A stretch of 64,000 nucleotides of DNA from Anatilimnocola aggregata (lineage in GTDB: Bacteria > Planctomycetota > Planctomycetia > Pirellulales > Pirellulaceae). Under the pieces are notes generated by a model. That model had not been told where the DNA came from, made no database searches, and saw only the letters and a list, made by a program, of their open reading frames with translations. The stretch is from positions 6,820,001-6,884,000 of the forward strand of contig NZ_CP036274.1 in assembly GCF_007747655.1 (NCBI RefSeq). Reading direction: 5' to 3'. The first letter of the stretch is position 1; every line of letters starts with the position of its first letter. The position numbers and the translations under genes were made by a program. Below, one piece after another: positions 17,777 to 26,845 of the stretch.

Positions 17777-18277
17777 ATGGCCCGATTCTCTGGCTGTTGG
17801 TTCGTGTGGCTTGCAACCAACGCAGTATTGCTGGCAACGGAGCCGCCTGCGCAACCTCTCATCGCCGTCGATGGCCAAGAGGCAGAGCATTGCTTCAAAG
17901 TTCTCGGTGAAGGGGTTGTCGACATCGTGGTGTTGAACTCGATAGCGATTCCGCCAGAGCGTGCGATTGCCGGAGAGTCGTTAATTCGCGCCAACCGAGT
18001 GCCGGCAGCTTTTCTTCATTCGCGTTGCGGCGAATGCAATGTCTCGGACTTCTGGCGTGAGCGGTTGGCTCAGCAAGGGACACTTGTTGTCAAAGTAAAG
18101 CGATCAGCCGCTTGCAGGGGGGCCAGTGAAACGGATTCGCTGGTTCTCCGGCAAGTATTGGCCGTACTCATAGATATTTGCCCCGAGTCGCAAGCAGTCC
18201 TAGAGAAGAGATTCGCGATCGAGTCCGCTAGAAAATCTTCCGCTAATTGGCGCGGCATTCCGCTGGCAAATCATTGA
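17777..18277 (+). CDS. Secreted hypothetical protein, first gene of metal operon
   Basis: A 166-residue protein with a signal peptide (ARFSGCWFVWLATNAVLLA). The ATG at 17777 is preceded by AAGGAG at 17761, which decides the start over the upstream frame. It contains the cysteine pair SRCGEC and a VVDIVVLNSIAIPPE segment. No family is recognised. It stands directly after the palindromic promoter and about 60 bp before the COG0523 GTPase, so it is probably a periplasmic member of the same metal-response operon. Confidence 0.6.
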   Translation: MARFSGCWFVWLATNAVLLATEPPAQPLIAVDGQEAEHCFKVLGEGVVDIVVLNSIAIPPERAIAGESLIRANRVPAAFLHSRCGECNVSDFWRERLAQQGTLVVKVKRSAACRGASETDSLVLRQVLAVLIDICPESQAVLEKRFAIESARKSSANWRGIPLANH

Positions 18278-18336
18278 CTCGCAGAAATTACTGCCGTGAG
18301 AAGCAAAACGCCCGATATTGAAGATTGGTTCGAACT

Positions 18337-19623
18337 ATGAAGTCCAGATCTGCACTTAAGCCCAAGAAGATGAAAGCTGCCCCAACGAAGCGTCGCAAAC
18401 TGCCCGTTACGGTCCTGTCCGGGTTTTTGGGCGCAGGCAAGACCACGCTGCTGAACCATGTCTTGCACAACTGCGCCGGACTCAAAGTGGCGGTCATCGT
18501 GAACGACATGAGCGAAGTGAATATCGATGGCAGCACTGTCAAGAACGGAATGACGCAACTTAGTCGCACCGACGAAAAGCTTGTCGAAATGAGTAACGGG
18601 TGCATCTGCTGTACGCTACGCGAAGACTTGCTCGCAGAGGTCAGCCGCTTAGCAAAACAAAAGAAGTTCGATTATCTGCTGATTGAATCGACGGGTATCT
18701 CAGAACCGCTTCCGGTCGCCGAAACCTTCACCTTCCGTGATGAGGACGGGTACTGCCTGGCAGACTATGCGGAACTCGACACTATGGTCACGGTTGTCGA
18801 TGCAGTGAACTTCTTGCGAGATTTTCGGTCTCTGGAAGGACTGCTGGATCGGGGGCTCGCTCTGGGTGAGGAAGATCAAAGATCCCTTGCGCACCTGTTG
18901 GTCGATCAAATCGAATTCAGCAATGTTCTGATCGTGAACAAACTCGATCTCGTCGATGAAATTGACCGCGAGCGAGTGATTGGCACCGTGCGGGCCCTGA
19001 ATCCCCACGCAAAACTATTGACGGCAACGCATGGCCAGATCGACATTCAAGAGGTGATCGCTACCGGGCTGTTTAGCATGGAACAAGCCGAGGAGATGCC
19101 GACCTGGCTAAGCGAACCTCGCGAAGCCACACATTCCGAAGCCGATGAATACGGTATCACGTGTTTCGTCTATCGAGCGCGTCGCCCGTTCGAGCCCCAT
19201 CGTCTTTCGAAATTTCTGCGTGACGAAAGTCGGCAGAATGGATTGCTGCGGTCGAAGGGCTATTTTTGGGTGGCCAGCCGATCTCAGCTCGTGGGTTTTT
19301 GGTCTCAGGCCGGCCGGATCTGTGAAATCAAGCCCGTGGGGCTGTGGTGGGCGGATGTGGAACGCCAGGAATGGCCCGATGATCCGGTGGCCATCGCAGA
19401 GATCGAGGCTGCCTGGGATGAGCCATTTGGCGACAGGCGGCAAGAGCTTGTTTTCATCGGTCGCAAGCTGGACCAATCTTGCTTGGTTTCCGCGCTCGAT
19501 GCCTGCTTGCTAACCGATGCCGAGCTTGCACTCGGAGAGTCCCATTGGGCGCGCTTCTATGACCCTCTTCCTGTCTGGCCACAGGTGTCCGACTTAGTCC
19601 CTCCAGACGAAGTGGCGAACTAG
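18337..19623 (+). CDS. COG0523-family metal-chaperone GTPase (CobW/YciC/ZigA type)
   Basis: A 428-residue GTPase. Motifs: Walker A GFLGAGKTT (29-37), VNDMSEVNID, the metal-binding CICC (89-92) within GCICCTLREDL, ESTGISEP (117-124), and a CobW C-terminal domain starting near YGITCFVYRARRP. COG0523 proteins couple GTP hydrolysis to metal delivery, and those in Zur regulons serve zinc. The frame extends four codons to a TTG at 18325; the ATG at 18337 is preferred. Unlike many relatives it has no His-rich tail or insert. A downstream Fur-family regulator supports a zinc or related metal role. Confidence 0.9.
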   Translation: MKSRSALKPKKMKAAPTKRRKLPVTVLSGFLGAGKTTLLNHVLHNCAGLKVAVIVNDMSEVNIDGSTVKNGMTQLSRTDEKLVEMSNGCICCTLREDLLAEVSRLAKQKKFDYLLIESTGISEPLPVAETFTFRDEDGYCLADYAELDTMVTVVDAVNFLRDFRSLEGLLDRGLALGEEDQRSLAHLLVDQIEFSNVLIVNKLDLVDEIDRERVIGTVRALNPHAKLLTATHGQIDIQEVIATGLFSMEQAEEMPTWLSEPREATHSEADEYGITCFVYRARRPFEPHRLSKFLRDESRQNGLLRSKGYFWVASRSQLVGFWSQAGRICEIKPVGLWWADVERQEWPDDPVAIAEIEAAWDEPFGDRRQELVFIGRKLDQSCLVSALDACLLTDAELALGESHWARFYDPLPVWPQVSDLVPPDEVAN

Positions 19624-19675
19624 GGCCAGACATGCACTCGTCTGCAGAGCCATTCCGCAACTTTACGGTAGTTCT

Positions 19676-20794
19676 ATGCGTAACCGATCGATTTGGGATT
19701 GTTTGATTGTCGGGGGTGGTCCAGCCGGGCTCGGTGTGGCCATTGCACTCCGAGAGATCGGCGTAACGCGCATGACCATCCTGGAGCGGGAAGAAGTGGG
19801 GGCATCGTTCCTCCGCTGGCCGCGAGAAATGCGACTGATTACACCTTCCTTTCCAACTAACTCCGTTGGAATGCTCGATCTTAACTCGATTGCGATTGGA
19901 ACATCGCCCGGCTTTTCATTGCAGACGGAGCACCCAACCGGTCGGCAGTATGCGGCCTATTTGCAGGCACTCAGCGATCACTTCGAGCTACCGGTGCAGA
20001 ATGGTGTGTCTGTTGAGAAAGTCGAAGTGGATGACGATATTTTTCATTTACAGACATCTGCCGGACTGCTTCGCGCTCGGTCGGTGATATGGGCAGCCGG
20101 CGAGTTTCAATATCCGCGTATCAACACATTTCCTGGAGCAGAACTCTGCATTCACAATTCGCAGGTTGTTTCCTGGGCCAAGCTCGCGGGCCGCGAACGA
20201 ATCGTCATCGGCGGGTATGAGAGCGGCTTGGATGCGGCGATTCAACTGGCAACATCTGGGACAAAAGTTCGAGTACTCGATCGCTCCGCACATTGGCAGA
20301 GTGAAGCCAGCGACCCTAGTGTAACGATCTCGCCGTTCACCCACGATCGACTTCGTCAGTCGCAAAAAACCTCTTCGATCGAACTTATCGACAACTATCA
20401 AGTTGCTAGGGTCGACCGTGGCGCGTGGCAATACCGCGTTAAATCAACGGAAGGAAAGATTCTGAAGTCCGGCAGCGTGCCAATTCTGGCCACCGGCTTT
20501 GAGGGAAGCGTGCGTCTTGTCAGAGATCGCTTTGAGTTTCGCGAGGACGGCTTCCCCATTCTCACGGCCGAGGATGAGTCAACGGTTTCTCCGGGCCTTT
20601 TCCTCGCGGGCCCGTTGGTTCGTCACGATCAGCATGTGTTTTGCTTCATCTACAAGTTTCGTCAACGCTTCGCCGTCGTTGCTAAGGCGATCGGGCAGCG
20701 ATTGGCACTAGATACTGCAGCGCTGGAGAACTACCGACGTTGGGGCATGTTTCTTGATGACCTGTCTTGCTGCGGACAGGAATGTGTTTGTTAG
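19676..20794 (+). CDS. FAD/NAD(P)-dependent oxidoreductase
   Basis: A 372-residue flavoprotein with two Rossmann motifs: FAD-binding GGGPAG (13-18) and NAD(P)-binding GGYESG (179-184), plus the WAAGEFQYP linker motif (139-147) typical of flavin monooxygenase-like and YpdA-type reductases. The last ten residues carry four cysteines (SCCGQECVC). The substrate is unknown. It lies about 50 bp after the COG0523 gene and before a FeoB-like permease, suggesting a role in metal or thiol redox state. The Cys-rich tail could bind metal, which is speculative. Confidence 0.75.
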   Translation: MRNRSIWDCLIVGGGPAGLGVAIALREIGVTRMTILEREEVGASFLRWPREMRLITPSFPTNSVGMLDLNSIAIGTSPGFSLQTEHPTGRQYAAYLQALSDHFELPVQNGVSVEKVEVDDDIFHLQTSAGLLRARSVIWAAGEFQYPRINTFPGAELCIHNSQVVSWAKLAGRERIVIGGYESGLDAAIQLATSGTKVRVLDRSAHWQSEASDPSVTISPFTHDRLRQSQKTSSIELIDNYQVARVDRGAWQYRVKSTEGKILKSGSVPILATGFEGSVRLVRDRFEFREDGFPILTAEDESTVSPGLFLAGPLVRHDQHVFCFIYKFRQRFAVVAKAIGQRLALDTAALENYRRWGMFLDDLSCCGQECVC

Positions 20795-20841
20795 CCGCGT
20801 TCAATGAGTTGCCTGAAGTTGCCGGAAAGAATGGAGATTCA

Positions 20842-22494
20842 ATGAGGTCCGCCCAAGGTTCAACGGTCGTTGTGATTGGCAAAGAGAGTGTCGGTAAGTC
20901 TCAACTATTGGCGTCGTTAACGGGGTGTGCGGCATCGGTCGGGAATTTCCGGGGAACTACAGTTTCGTGCGACTGCTATCAATGCCGGGGAAAAACGTTT
21001 GTCGATACTCCTGGAATTGTTCGTCAGTCAGATTCGGAAACAACTCGACTGGCCCTGGATCGTTTGCAAGCATCGGAAGTGGTGCTGCTGGTGGCGCAGG
21101 CAACGCATCTCGATGACGATCTCGCGGAAATGTTGCCTCTGGCAGCGGGAAAACGCGGAATTGTTGCGGTGACATTCTGGGACAAGGTCCGGCAAACGTC
21201 CCAAGTCCATGAAGGCCTAGCTCTCCTTTCACGCAGGTCGGGCCTCTCGATCGTTCCACTCGATGCGAGGGCGATTGATCGCGGCGTCCGCGAAGCCGTG
21301 TTTGCGGCACTCGAAGACTCGCAGGCATTTCCGCCAAGTGGAACGCTGCCTCGCGTCGGCTGGCGAGTTGAACCGCGCGCGGGCATCTTCGAGATTCCGA
21401 TCATCGGGACCATTGTGGCCGCGGCACTGCTGTTGATTCCTGCAATTCTTGCGATCACTACTGCCAACTGGTTTGCCGGAATCACCGACGCCGTTGTCAG
21501 GAGTTTTCTGGCACCACTAGTTCAGTGGCTCAACTCGTCCAGCGTTGAAGGCTCTTTGGCCAGAGCAATTCTGGCGGGTGACTTTGGTCTGTTCACCATG
21601 GGGCCTGCGCTATTTGTGTGGGCAGCTCCGACGGTGCTTCTTTACTCGGCGATGCTGGGTGCATATAAGGCAAGTGGTCTGATCGATCGACTCGATGTAG
21701 CGCTTCATCCCGTGGCGCGACCGTTGGGTCTCGCGGGGCGCGACATCATCCGCGTTTTGATGGGCTTCGGCTGCAATGTGCCGGCTGTGATCAGCACCCG
21801 TTCCTGCAGTAATTGTTCACGCGGCACCTGCATTTCCGCCATCGCCTTTGGCTCGGCCTGCTCTTATCAATTGCCCGCTGTTTTGGCGGTGTTCTCGGCC
21901 ATCGGACAGCCACAATTGACGTTCGCCTATCTGGGCTATTTGTTCTTGACCACGTGTCTCTATTTGCGGATCTTCAGTCCCGCGGTGGCTCGTTCGCCGT
22001 TGAATCAACTATTGCTATCGCACCGGACATTCCTCAGCTGGCCAGCACCTTCGAGCATCTGGCGAGAAATGCGTTTGACGATTTACCAGTTCTTCTTCCG
22101 GGCTATGCCGATCTTCGTGCTTATCTCGATGGCCACCTCGATCCTTGTGTGGCTGAATGTGCTGCCGTGGCTGGCTGAGAACTTGGGTCATCTGCTGGCC
22201 GCATTTCGTTTGCCAGGCGAAGCTTCCTTGCCGATAATCATGGCGTCGCTCAGAAAAGACGGAATCCTGTTGTTTCTGGGTGGCGGTAGCAGTGCCTCAA
22301 CTCCGCTAACTCCCTTGCAGGCACTGGCGGGCGTCTATCTCGCCAGTACCCTTCTGCCCTGCCTCGTTACGGTCTGGACGATTGCCCGCGAGCAGTCTGG
22401 GAAGTTCGCTGCTTGGCTCGTGATTCGGCAGGCAATTGCAGCGTGTACATTCACGTTGGTGCTGGTCTGGGCCGGATATTTGCTGGGCTGGTAG
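20842..22494 (+). CDS. FeoB-like GTPase-permease
   Basis: A 550-residue protein with the FeoB plan: an N-terminal G domain (Walker A GKESVGKS 13-20, FRGTT switch, DTPG 55-58), then a nucleoside-recognition/Gate membrane region with the FeoB hallmark GFGCNVPAVISTR. The G4 motif is TFWD instead of NxxD, so nucleotide specificity may differ. A cysteine cluster (CSNCSRGTC) follows the Gate motif. FeoB imports ferrous iron; no FeoA gene is present, and the operon context leaves the metal open. The frame extends upstream to a TTG at 20767 that overlaps the previous gene. The ATG at 20842 with GGAG before it is preferred. Confidence 0.8.
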   Translation: MRSAQGSTVVVIGKESVGKSQLLASLTGCAASVGNFRGTTVSCDCYQCRGKTFVDTPGIVRQSDSETTRLALDRLQASEVVLLVAQATHLDDDLAEMLPLAAGKRGIVAVTFWDKVRQTSQVHEGLALLSRRSGLSIVPLDARAIDRGVREAVFAALEDSQAFPPSGTLPRVGWRVEPRAGIFEIPIIGTIVAAALLLIPAILAITTANWFAGITDAVVRSFLAPLVQWLNSSSVEGSLARAILAGDFGLFTMGPALFVWAAPTVLLYSAMLGAYKASGLIDRLDVALHPVARPLGLAGRDIIRVLMGFGCNVPAVISTRSCSNCSRGTCISAIAFGSACSYQLPAVLAVFSAIGQPQLTFAYLGYLFLTTCLYLRIFSPAVARSPLNQLLLSHRTFLSWPAPSSIWREMRLTIYQFFFRAMPIFVLISMATSILVWLNVLPWLAENLGHLLAAFRLPGEASLPIIMASLRKDGILLFLGGGSSASTPLTPLQALAGVYLASTLLPCLVTVWTIAREQSGKFAAWLVIRQAIAACTFTLVLVWAGYLLGW

Positions 22495-22497
22495 AAC

Positions 22498-23067
22498 ATG
22501 AATTCCAAGTCACTCGAACTTCGTCGTACCGGACGAATTCTCCTCGATCAAGAGCTATGGTGCTTGGGAAAGGATATCGAAAGCGGCAATAGCCTCATTC
22601 ATTTTGGCTGCGAGCGCATTAGTCCGCCCAGAAACCTAAAGACCTTGCCGAGCATCTACGTTTGGCAACAAGCAGATGTCACCGTTTTGCTTCGCGGTTT
22701 TGGAGTGGGCTTTGCCAATCGCTTGGGCAGCATTTTTATCAATCGCTATTCCTTCATTCCTGCCTTAGTTAGCTCGCCCGCAATGTGGCGAAGAGTCTGG
22801 CGTATCGAAGACTTGGAGTTGCCACCGACCTCGCGTTCACGGGCGTCGATCGGTTTGAAGTGGCAACTCGCGGCCGAGAGCTGCCGCTGGATGGCGATTT
22901 ACGAACAGTGGATTGCAGCCACTCGCCGTCAACACTATCGGCTTCAACTATTGCGCGAGCGAGAACAGGCGAAACTCCCTAGCCTCGGGACTGCAAATGT
23001 CGCCAAAGTGTGGAAGCAACTGGCGACCGCTTGCGACCAACACGCACTTCACTGGCAAGCCCGGTAG
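22498..23067 (+). CDS. Hypothetical protein in metal operon
   Basis: A 189-residue basic, Trp- and Arg-rich protein starting 3 bp after the FeoB-like stop, so translationally close to it. No signal peptide or membrane segment is evident, and no motif is recognised. The C-terminal third is predicted helical (YEQWIAATRRQHYRLQLLRE). It could be a small cytoplasmic partner of the FeoB-like protein, standing where FeoC-type accessory genes sometimes lie, but the sequence gives no direct support for that. Confidence 0.6.
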   Translation: MNSKSLELRRTGRILLDQELWCLGKDIESGNSLIHFGCERISPPRNLKTLPSIYVWQQADVTVLLRGFGVGFANRLGSIFINRYSFIPALVSSPAMWRRVWRIEDLELPPTSRSRASIGLKWQLAAESCRWMAIYEQWIAATRRQHYRLQLLREREQAKLPSLGTANVAKVWKQLATACDQHALHWQAR

Positions 23068-23172
23068 CATTCTCTGTTCCACAAAATTCACACAGGCTTC
23101 TCTTGCAGTTGTTGTGCATTTGCGTACATTGGTCGATATGGCTGGCTTTTGGCATCCCAATTGGCACGTTCC

Positions 23173-24516
23173 ATGTCGCTTGAAATTCGTCGACAACCCA
23201 ATCGCGAAAGTCGTCCGTCAATGGCAGGATGGACGGCTGTCGCTTCGGACGCGCTAACTCGTGATTTCTGTCCAGCCGTAAACCGGTACGTCTACTGGCT
23301 GAAGCATCCTTGGGTTGTACTGGGACTTGCTGCGTTCGTGTCGGCTGTTATTGGCTGGAGCGGACTGAGGCAAGGCTACGTTGTCTGTGCTGCCGTTCTA
23401 GCCGTCTTGACGCTAGGTACGCTCTGGCCCTGGATCGGTATGTTCGGCATTCGAGCAACACTTCGTTTTGAGCAGCGACAAACTCGCGAACATCGCCCGA
23501 CAACTGCGATCCTAAACGTCACTAATCGGATGCCGTGGCCTGCTTGGGGATTCACACTCGAACGTGGATTCCGAGCTGCAGCGGTTGTTGAGGTAGGGGC
23601 AGCCAGTCGAGAGACGTCTCCAGCCCATGACATTGCGGTGGCCCTCGCCCAAATTCCTGCGCGATCTCAGGCCGAGTTTCGCTGGGAATTTACGCCCGAG
23701 GTGCGTGGCGATTATCCACTTCAGTTGCCGCTTCTAAAGACCTCGTTTCCCTTCGGGTTGTGGGAACAATCTTGCCCAGTAGAGGTCGCATCCCGGCTCC
23801 TCGTGGGGCCTAAGGTCATTCCGCTCTCTCCGTTGGACCTTCATCAGGGAGGTCGAACATCGCTAGGAGCGTTGTCGGATCAGCGGTCCGGGTACGAAGG
23901 CGATGTGCTCGGAACCCGAGCGTTTCGCGCCGGCGACCTGTTGCGACACGTTCATTGGGCTCAGACCGCGCGGCAAGGAAAGCTCATCGTCGCCGAACGG
24001 CAGGCCAACCTAAGTAAGGAAGTTCGGGTGAGTTTCGATACCGACACGATCAATCATTTCGGTGTCGGTACCAATGCATCCTTTGAATGGGCGATTCGAA
24101 TCGCTGCCAGCTTTTGCCAAACTTTACTCCGGCATGACATCGCACTCACCTTGGTGGCTGGCGATCAGCGGATTCGCCCCGTCGCCGGTGAACCGGGCCA
24201 GCAGCAACTGCTGGAACTCTTTGCTCGGCTGAAATTGCAAGATGATGGCGACTTTAGCGATGGTGGAAAAATTCCCAGCCAGACACGGGGAGATCGTTTG
24301 TCGCCAGCACTTGAGATTGTAATTACGACGGAACGAGGGATTGCCCGCTGGTCGCAGGAGCAGAGTGCGAATCGCATTGTCGTTTGCCTCCAAGTAAATG
24401 AGGGGCAACACGGTTCTACCGAGACTTGCTTACCAGTTATCGTCTCCGAATCTCTGTTTGAGAGCTTCTCGTCGCAATGGCAAGACTTCCAGCGCAGGGA
24501 GTTGGCACATGCGTAG
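23173..24516 (+). CDS. DUF58 domain membrane protein
   Basis: A 447-residue protein with two hydrophobic segments near the N-terminus (about 35-80) and the DUF58 signature FRAGDLLRHVHWAQTARQGK at about 250-270. DUF58 proteins occur beside MoxR ATPases and transglutaminase-like proteins, as here, and are thought to work with MoxR in assembling or activating partner complexes. The frame runs to a TTG at 23149; the ATG at 23173 is chosen. It overlaps the next gene by 8 bp. Finding this trio inside a metal-response operon is unusual. Confidence 0.8.
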   Translation: MSLEIRRQPNRESRPSMAGWTAVASDALTRDFCPAVNRYVYWLKHPWVVLGLAAFVSAVIGWSGLRQGYVVCAAVLAVLTLGTLWPWIGMFGIRATLRFEQRQTREHRPTTAILNVTNRMPWPAWGFTLERGFRAAAVVEVGAASRETSPAHDIAVALAQIPARSQAEFRWEFTPEVRGDYPLQLPLLKTSFPFGLWEQSCPVEVASRLLVGPKVIPLSPLDLHQGGRTSLGALSDQRSGYEGDVLGTRAFRAGDLLRHVHWAQTARQGKLIVAERQANLSKEVRVSFDTDTINHFGVGTNASFEWAIRIAASFCQTLLRHDIALTLVAGDQRIRPVAGEPGQQQLLELFARLKLQDDGDFSDGGKIPSQTRGDRLSPALEIVITTERGIARWSQEQSANRIVVCLQVNEGQHGSTETCLPVIVSESLFESFSSQWQDFQRRELAHA

Positions 24517-26845
24517 TGAAGCCCTTCGCTCTTCGACCTGGGCTCTCGCTTTCTTGGCCACGCTGGCTCTCGAATTCGCACGTGCCGAGTACGAAGAAAC
24601 CAGCCTGCTGCGCTGGAGTATCACTGGAGCGACGTTCGCAGTCTGCGTTTTGGCCGGTCGATTCTTGCGCCACGATCGAGCGATGTCGCCTGGTTTGGGA
24701 GTTCTCGCGGCTTGCTTGTTGGTAGTACTCGCTGGTCTGCCACCGGTGTACGAGTGGGTGTCTCGACGATTCTTTGATGTTGGGGAATCGCCTGAATTGG
24801 TGCAACTCGTCGCGCTCCGCAACGTGATGCTCGGTCTTGCAGCAATTTCATTCGTTCCCGGAACCAGTCGACTAAGCTGTGCGGTGAGTGTGTTTGTGGC
24901 CCTGGGCGCGCTGATGTTTTTGGGCAGTTGGCCCGGACAACTCGTGTTACTTTTGTACGGCTTCGTCGGCATGTGGTGGTTGCTGGGAGCGAACTGGGAA
25001 AGGATGCAAGGGCATCTCCCGATTGCTTCTCATCGCGATTTCCCACTCGCCGCCAGTTCGGGCAGCGTCCTGCTGGTCGTGCTACTCGCGGTAGCAGCGG
25101 CTGCCTTGGCGGGCAACTCTCCAATCGGCTCGCAACTCACCGGATATTTCTGGGGAGCGGGAGGTAACGGCCACAGTGATCTGTTTGCCAGTCGCGGAAT
25201 TGGCAATGGTGAACAGTTAGTCGCCGCCACGCAGCAGGCCAGCACGTTTGGTGCAGTTGAGAGCGAGCTCTTCCTCGATTCTGAGAAGCCTAGCCTGTAC
25301 GACGTATTTAACGATCTCTATGGCGACGAAATCAAGCGACTCGATGAAGTCGAGCGGACAATTGCACTCTCTCAAGACGTGTTACCACCTCAGCACCAGC
25401 ATGCCACCGAAGAACAGCAGGCGGGACGAACTTTTGCCGCAGTTCGGCGGCGTCGAGCAAAAAGTGAGCAGCGAGCGTCCGCAGGTTCCGCCAATTCTGC
25501 GTTGATTCTGGTCGAGGGTCGGGTTCCTTTGCACCTCAGGCTAGAGACGTTCGCTTCTTTCGATGGTCGTAACTGGTCTCATGCTGAGAATCGAATCGCT
25601 TCGGACGCAATCAGCCTGTCAATCGTCTCTCGCCAGGAAAAGCCTTGGGTAATGCTCAGCCAGTCGTCGGCTGAATCTGACTCAGTCAATTTATGTAATC
25701 CAGAGCATCATGTGCTCAAGGTCATTCGGCTCGCGACGAACCGGGTTCCCACTCCTGCTCATTTGACCGCTGCCCACATCGACTTCGTGGACGAAGCTGG
25801 GTTTTACGGTTGGACGAAGGATGATGTGCTATGTCTGTCTCAGCGGACTTCAATCCCATCGCTTCAGGTCATCCACCTGGAATCGCGGTCCTTTGACATC
25901 GAGAAACTGACTGCAGTGCCTTTCGGACCAGAGCCTGAAAGCTCGCAACGCGATGACGAAATCGCAGAACTAGCGCGCATGTGGACGAACGGAGTTCCTG
26001 CAGGGCGTCATCAAATCGAAGCGATCGTTGCGAAACTCAATGGCCCTGAATTCAAGCTCGATCCGGAATTCACCGCCCCGGCCGATTGTCAAAACGTGGC
26101 AGCACATTTTCTGTTCGAGTCGCAGCGTGGTCCCGACTATCTATATGCCACGAGCGCGGTCCTGATGTTGAGATCGCTGGGTTACCAAGCCCGGCTGGCA
26201 ACTGGCCTTTATGCACGGCCGGAGCGCTATGATCGCGTCCGGCGACAAACACCCGTCTTGCCGAACGATGCTCACGTCTGGGCGGAAGTGCGCGTTGGGT
26301 CAGGCTGGCTGACCATCGAGCCGACGCCCGGCTACACCGTGTTGCCCCCGCTGAGAACATGGTCGGAACATGCAACGTTGCTATTCTCGAAGATCGCGAT
26401 TTGGGTTTGGAACCGGCCATTGCTTTCGTTGTTGATTGCAATTCTCTCAGTCACTGCAGCTCGCCTGCGTCGAGAAATCATCGACTTCGTTCTGTGGCTG
26501 TTCTGGCAACTCAGGTGCTGGTGGTCACCGGCTCATCAGGTCTTCGCCACTCTCTGGTTGCTGGAATTGCGTGGACGACTTGCTGGAATGCCCCGACCGT
26601 CGTCAACGACGATCTCGATGTGGTATCCCGCGATTGCCAAGGGTATCTCGGGTGAGGCATTCGAGGCGAGTGAGCAACTTTGCAGTCGGCTTGAGCGTTA
26701 CTTGTATTCAGCCGCTGCAGGCCAACACGCGGCCAACTCGCCTAGCGACCTCGAAACCTGCCGTCTCGTCCTGCAACATCTGTCGCTGGGCGCTTTTAGC
26801 TGCGCTCGAAGAAATCATTTCCCCTCACTGAACGGCTTGGCATGA
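24509..26845 (+). CDS. TgpA-like transglutaminase-core membrane protein with altered triad
   Basis: A 778-residue protein: several N-terminal membrane segments (about 10-190), a large extracytoplasmic region, a transglutaminase-core domain (about 530-610), one membrane segment near 630-650 and a cytoplasmic DUF4129-like end. The core's catalytic Cys is not at its usual place (SQRGPDYLYATS); the His is present (DAHVWAEV, H589), and the Asp is Glu (IEPTPGY, E604). It may therefore be a non-catalytic or differently acting domain. The long frame starts at 24398 but the ATG at 24509 overlaps the DUF58 stop and gives a normal N-terminus. Confidence 0.8.
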   Translation: MRSEALRSSTWALAFLATLALEFARAEYEETSLLRWSITGATFAVCVLAGRFLRHDRAMSPGLGVLAACLLVVLAGLPPVYEWVSRRFFDVGESPELVQLVALRNVMLGLAAISFVPGTSRLSCAVSVFVALGALMFLGSWPGQLVLLLYGFVGMWWLLGANWERMQGHLPIASHRDFPLAASSGSVLLVVLLAVAAAALAGNSPIGSQLTGYFWGAGGNGHSDLFASRGIGNGEQLVAATQQASTFGAVESELFLDSEKPSLYDVFNDLYGDEIKRLDEVERTIALSQDVLPPQHQHATEEQQAGRTFAAVRRRRAKSEQRASAGSANSALILVEGRVPLHLRLETFASFDGRNWSHAENRIASDAISLSIVSRQEKPWVMLSQSSAESDSVNLCNPEHHVLKVIRLATNRVPTPAHLTAAHIDFVDEAGFYGWTKDDVLCLSQRTSIPSLQVIHLESRSFDIEKLTAVPFGPEPESSQRDDEIAELARMWTNGVPAGRHQIEAIVAKLNGPEFKLDPEFTAPADCQNVAAHFLFESQRGPDYLYATSAVLMLRSLGYQARLATGLYARPERYDRVRRQTPVLPNDAHVWAEVRVGSGWLTIEPTPGYTVLPPLRTWSEHATLLFSKIAIWVWNRPLLSLLIAILSVTAARLRREIIDFVLWLFWQLRCWWSPAHQVFATLWLLELRGRLAGMPRPSSTTISMWYPAIAKGISGEAFEASEQLCSRLERYLYSAAAGQHAANSPSDLETCRLVLQHLSLGAFSCARRNHFPSLNGLA

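Noticed and set aside
25380-25500. Short repetitive-looking stretch in the transglutaminase-like gene considered as CRISPR-like
   Set aside because: No regularly spaced repeats; it encodes a charged linker in frame.
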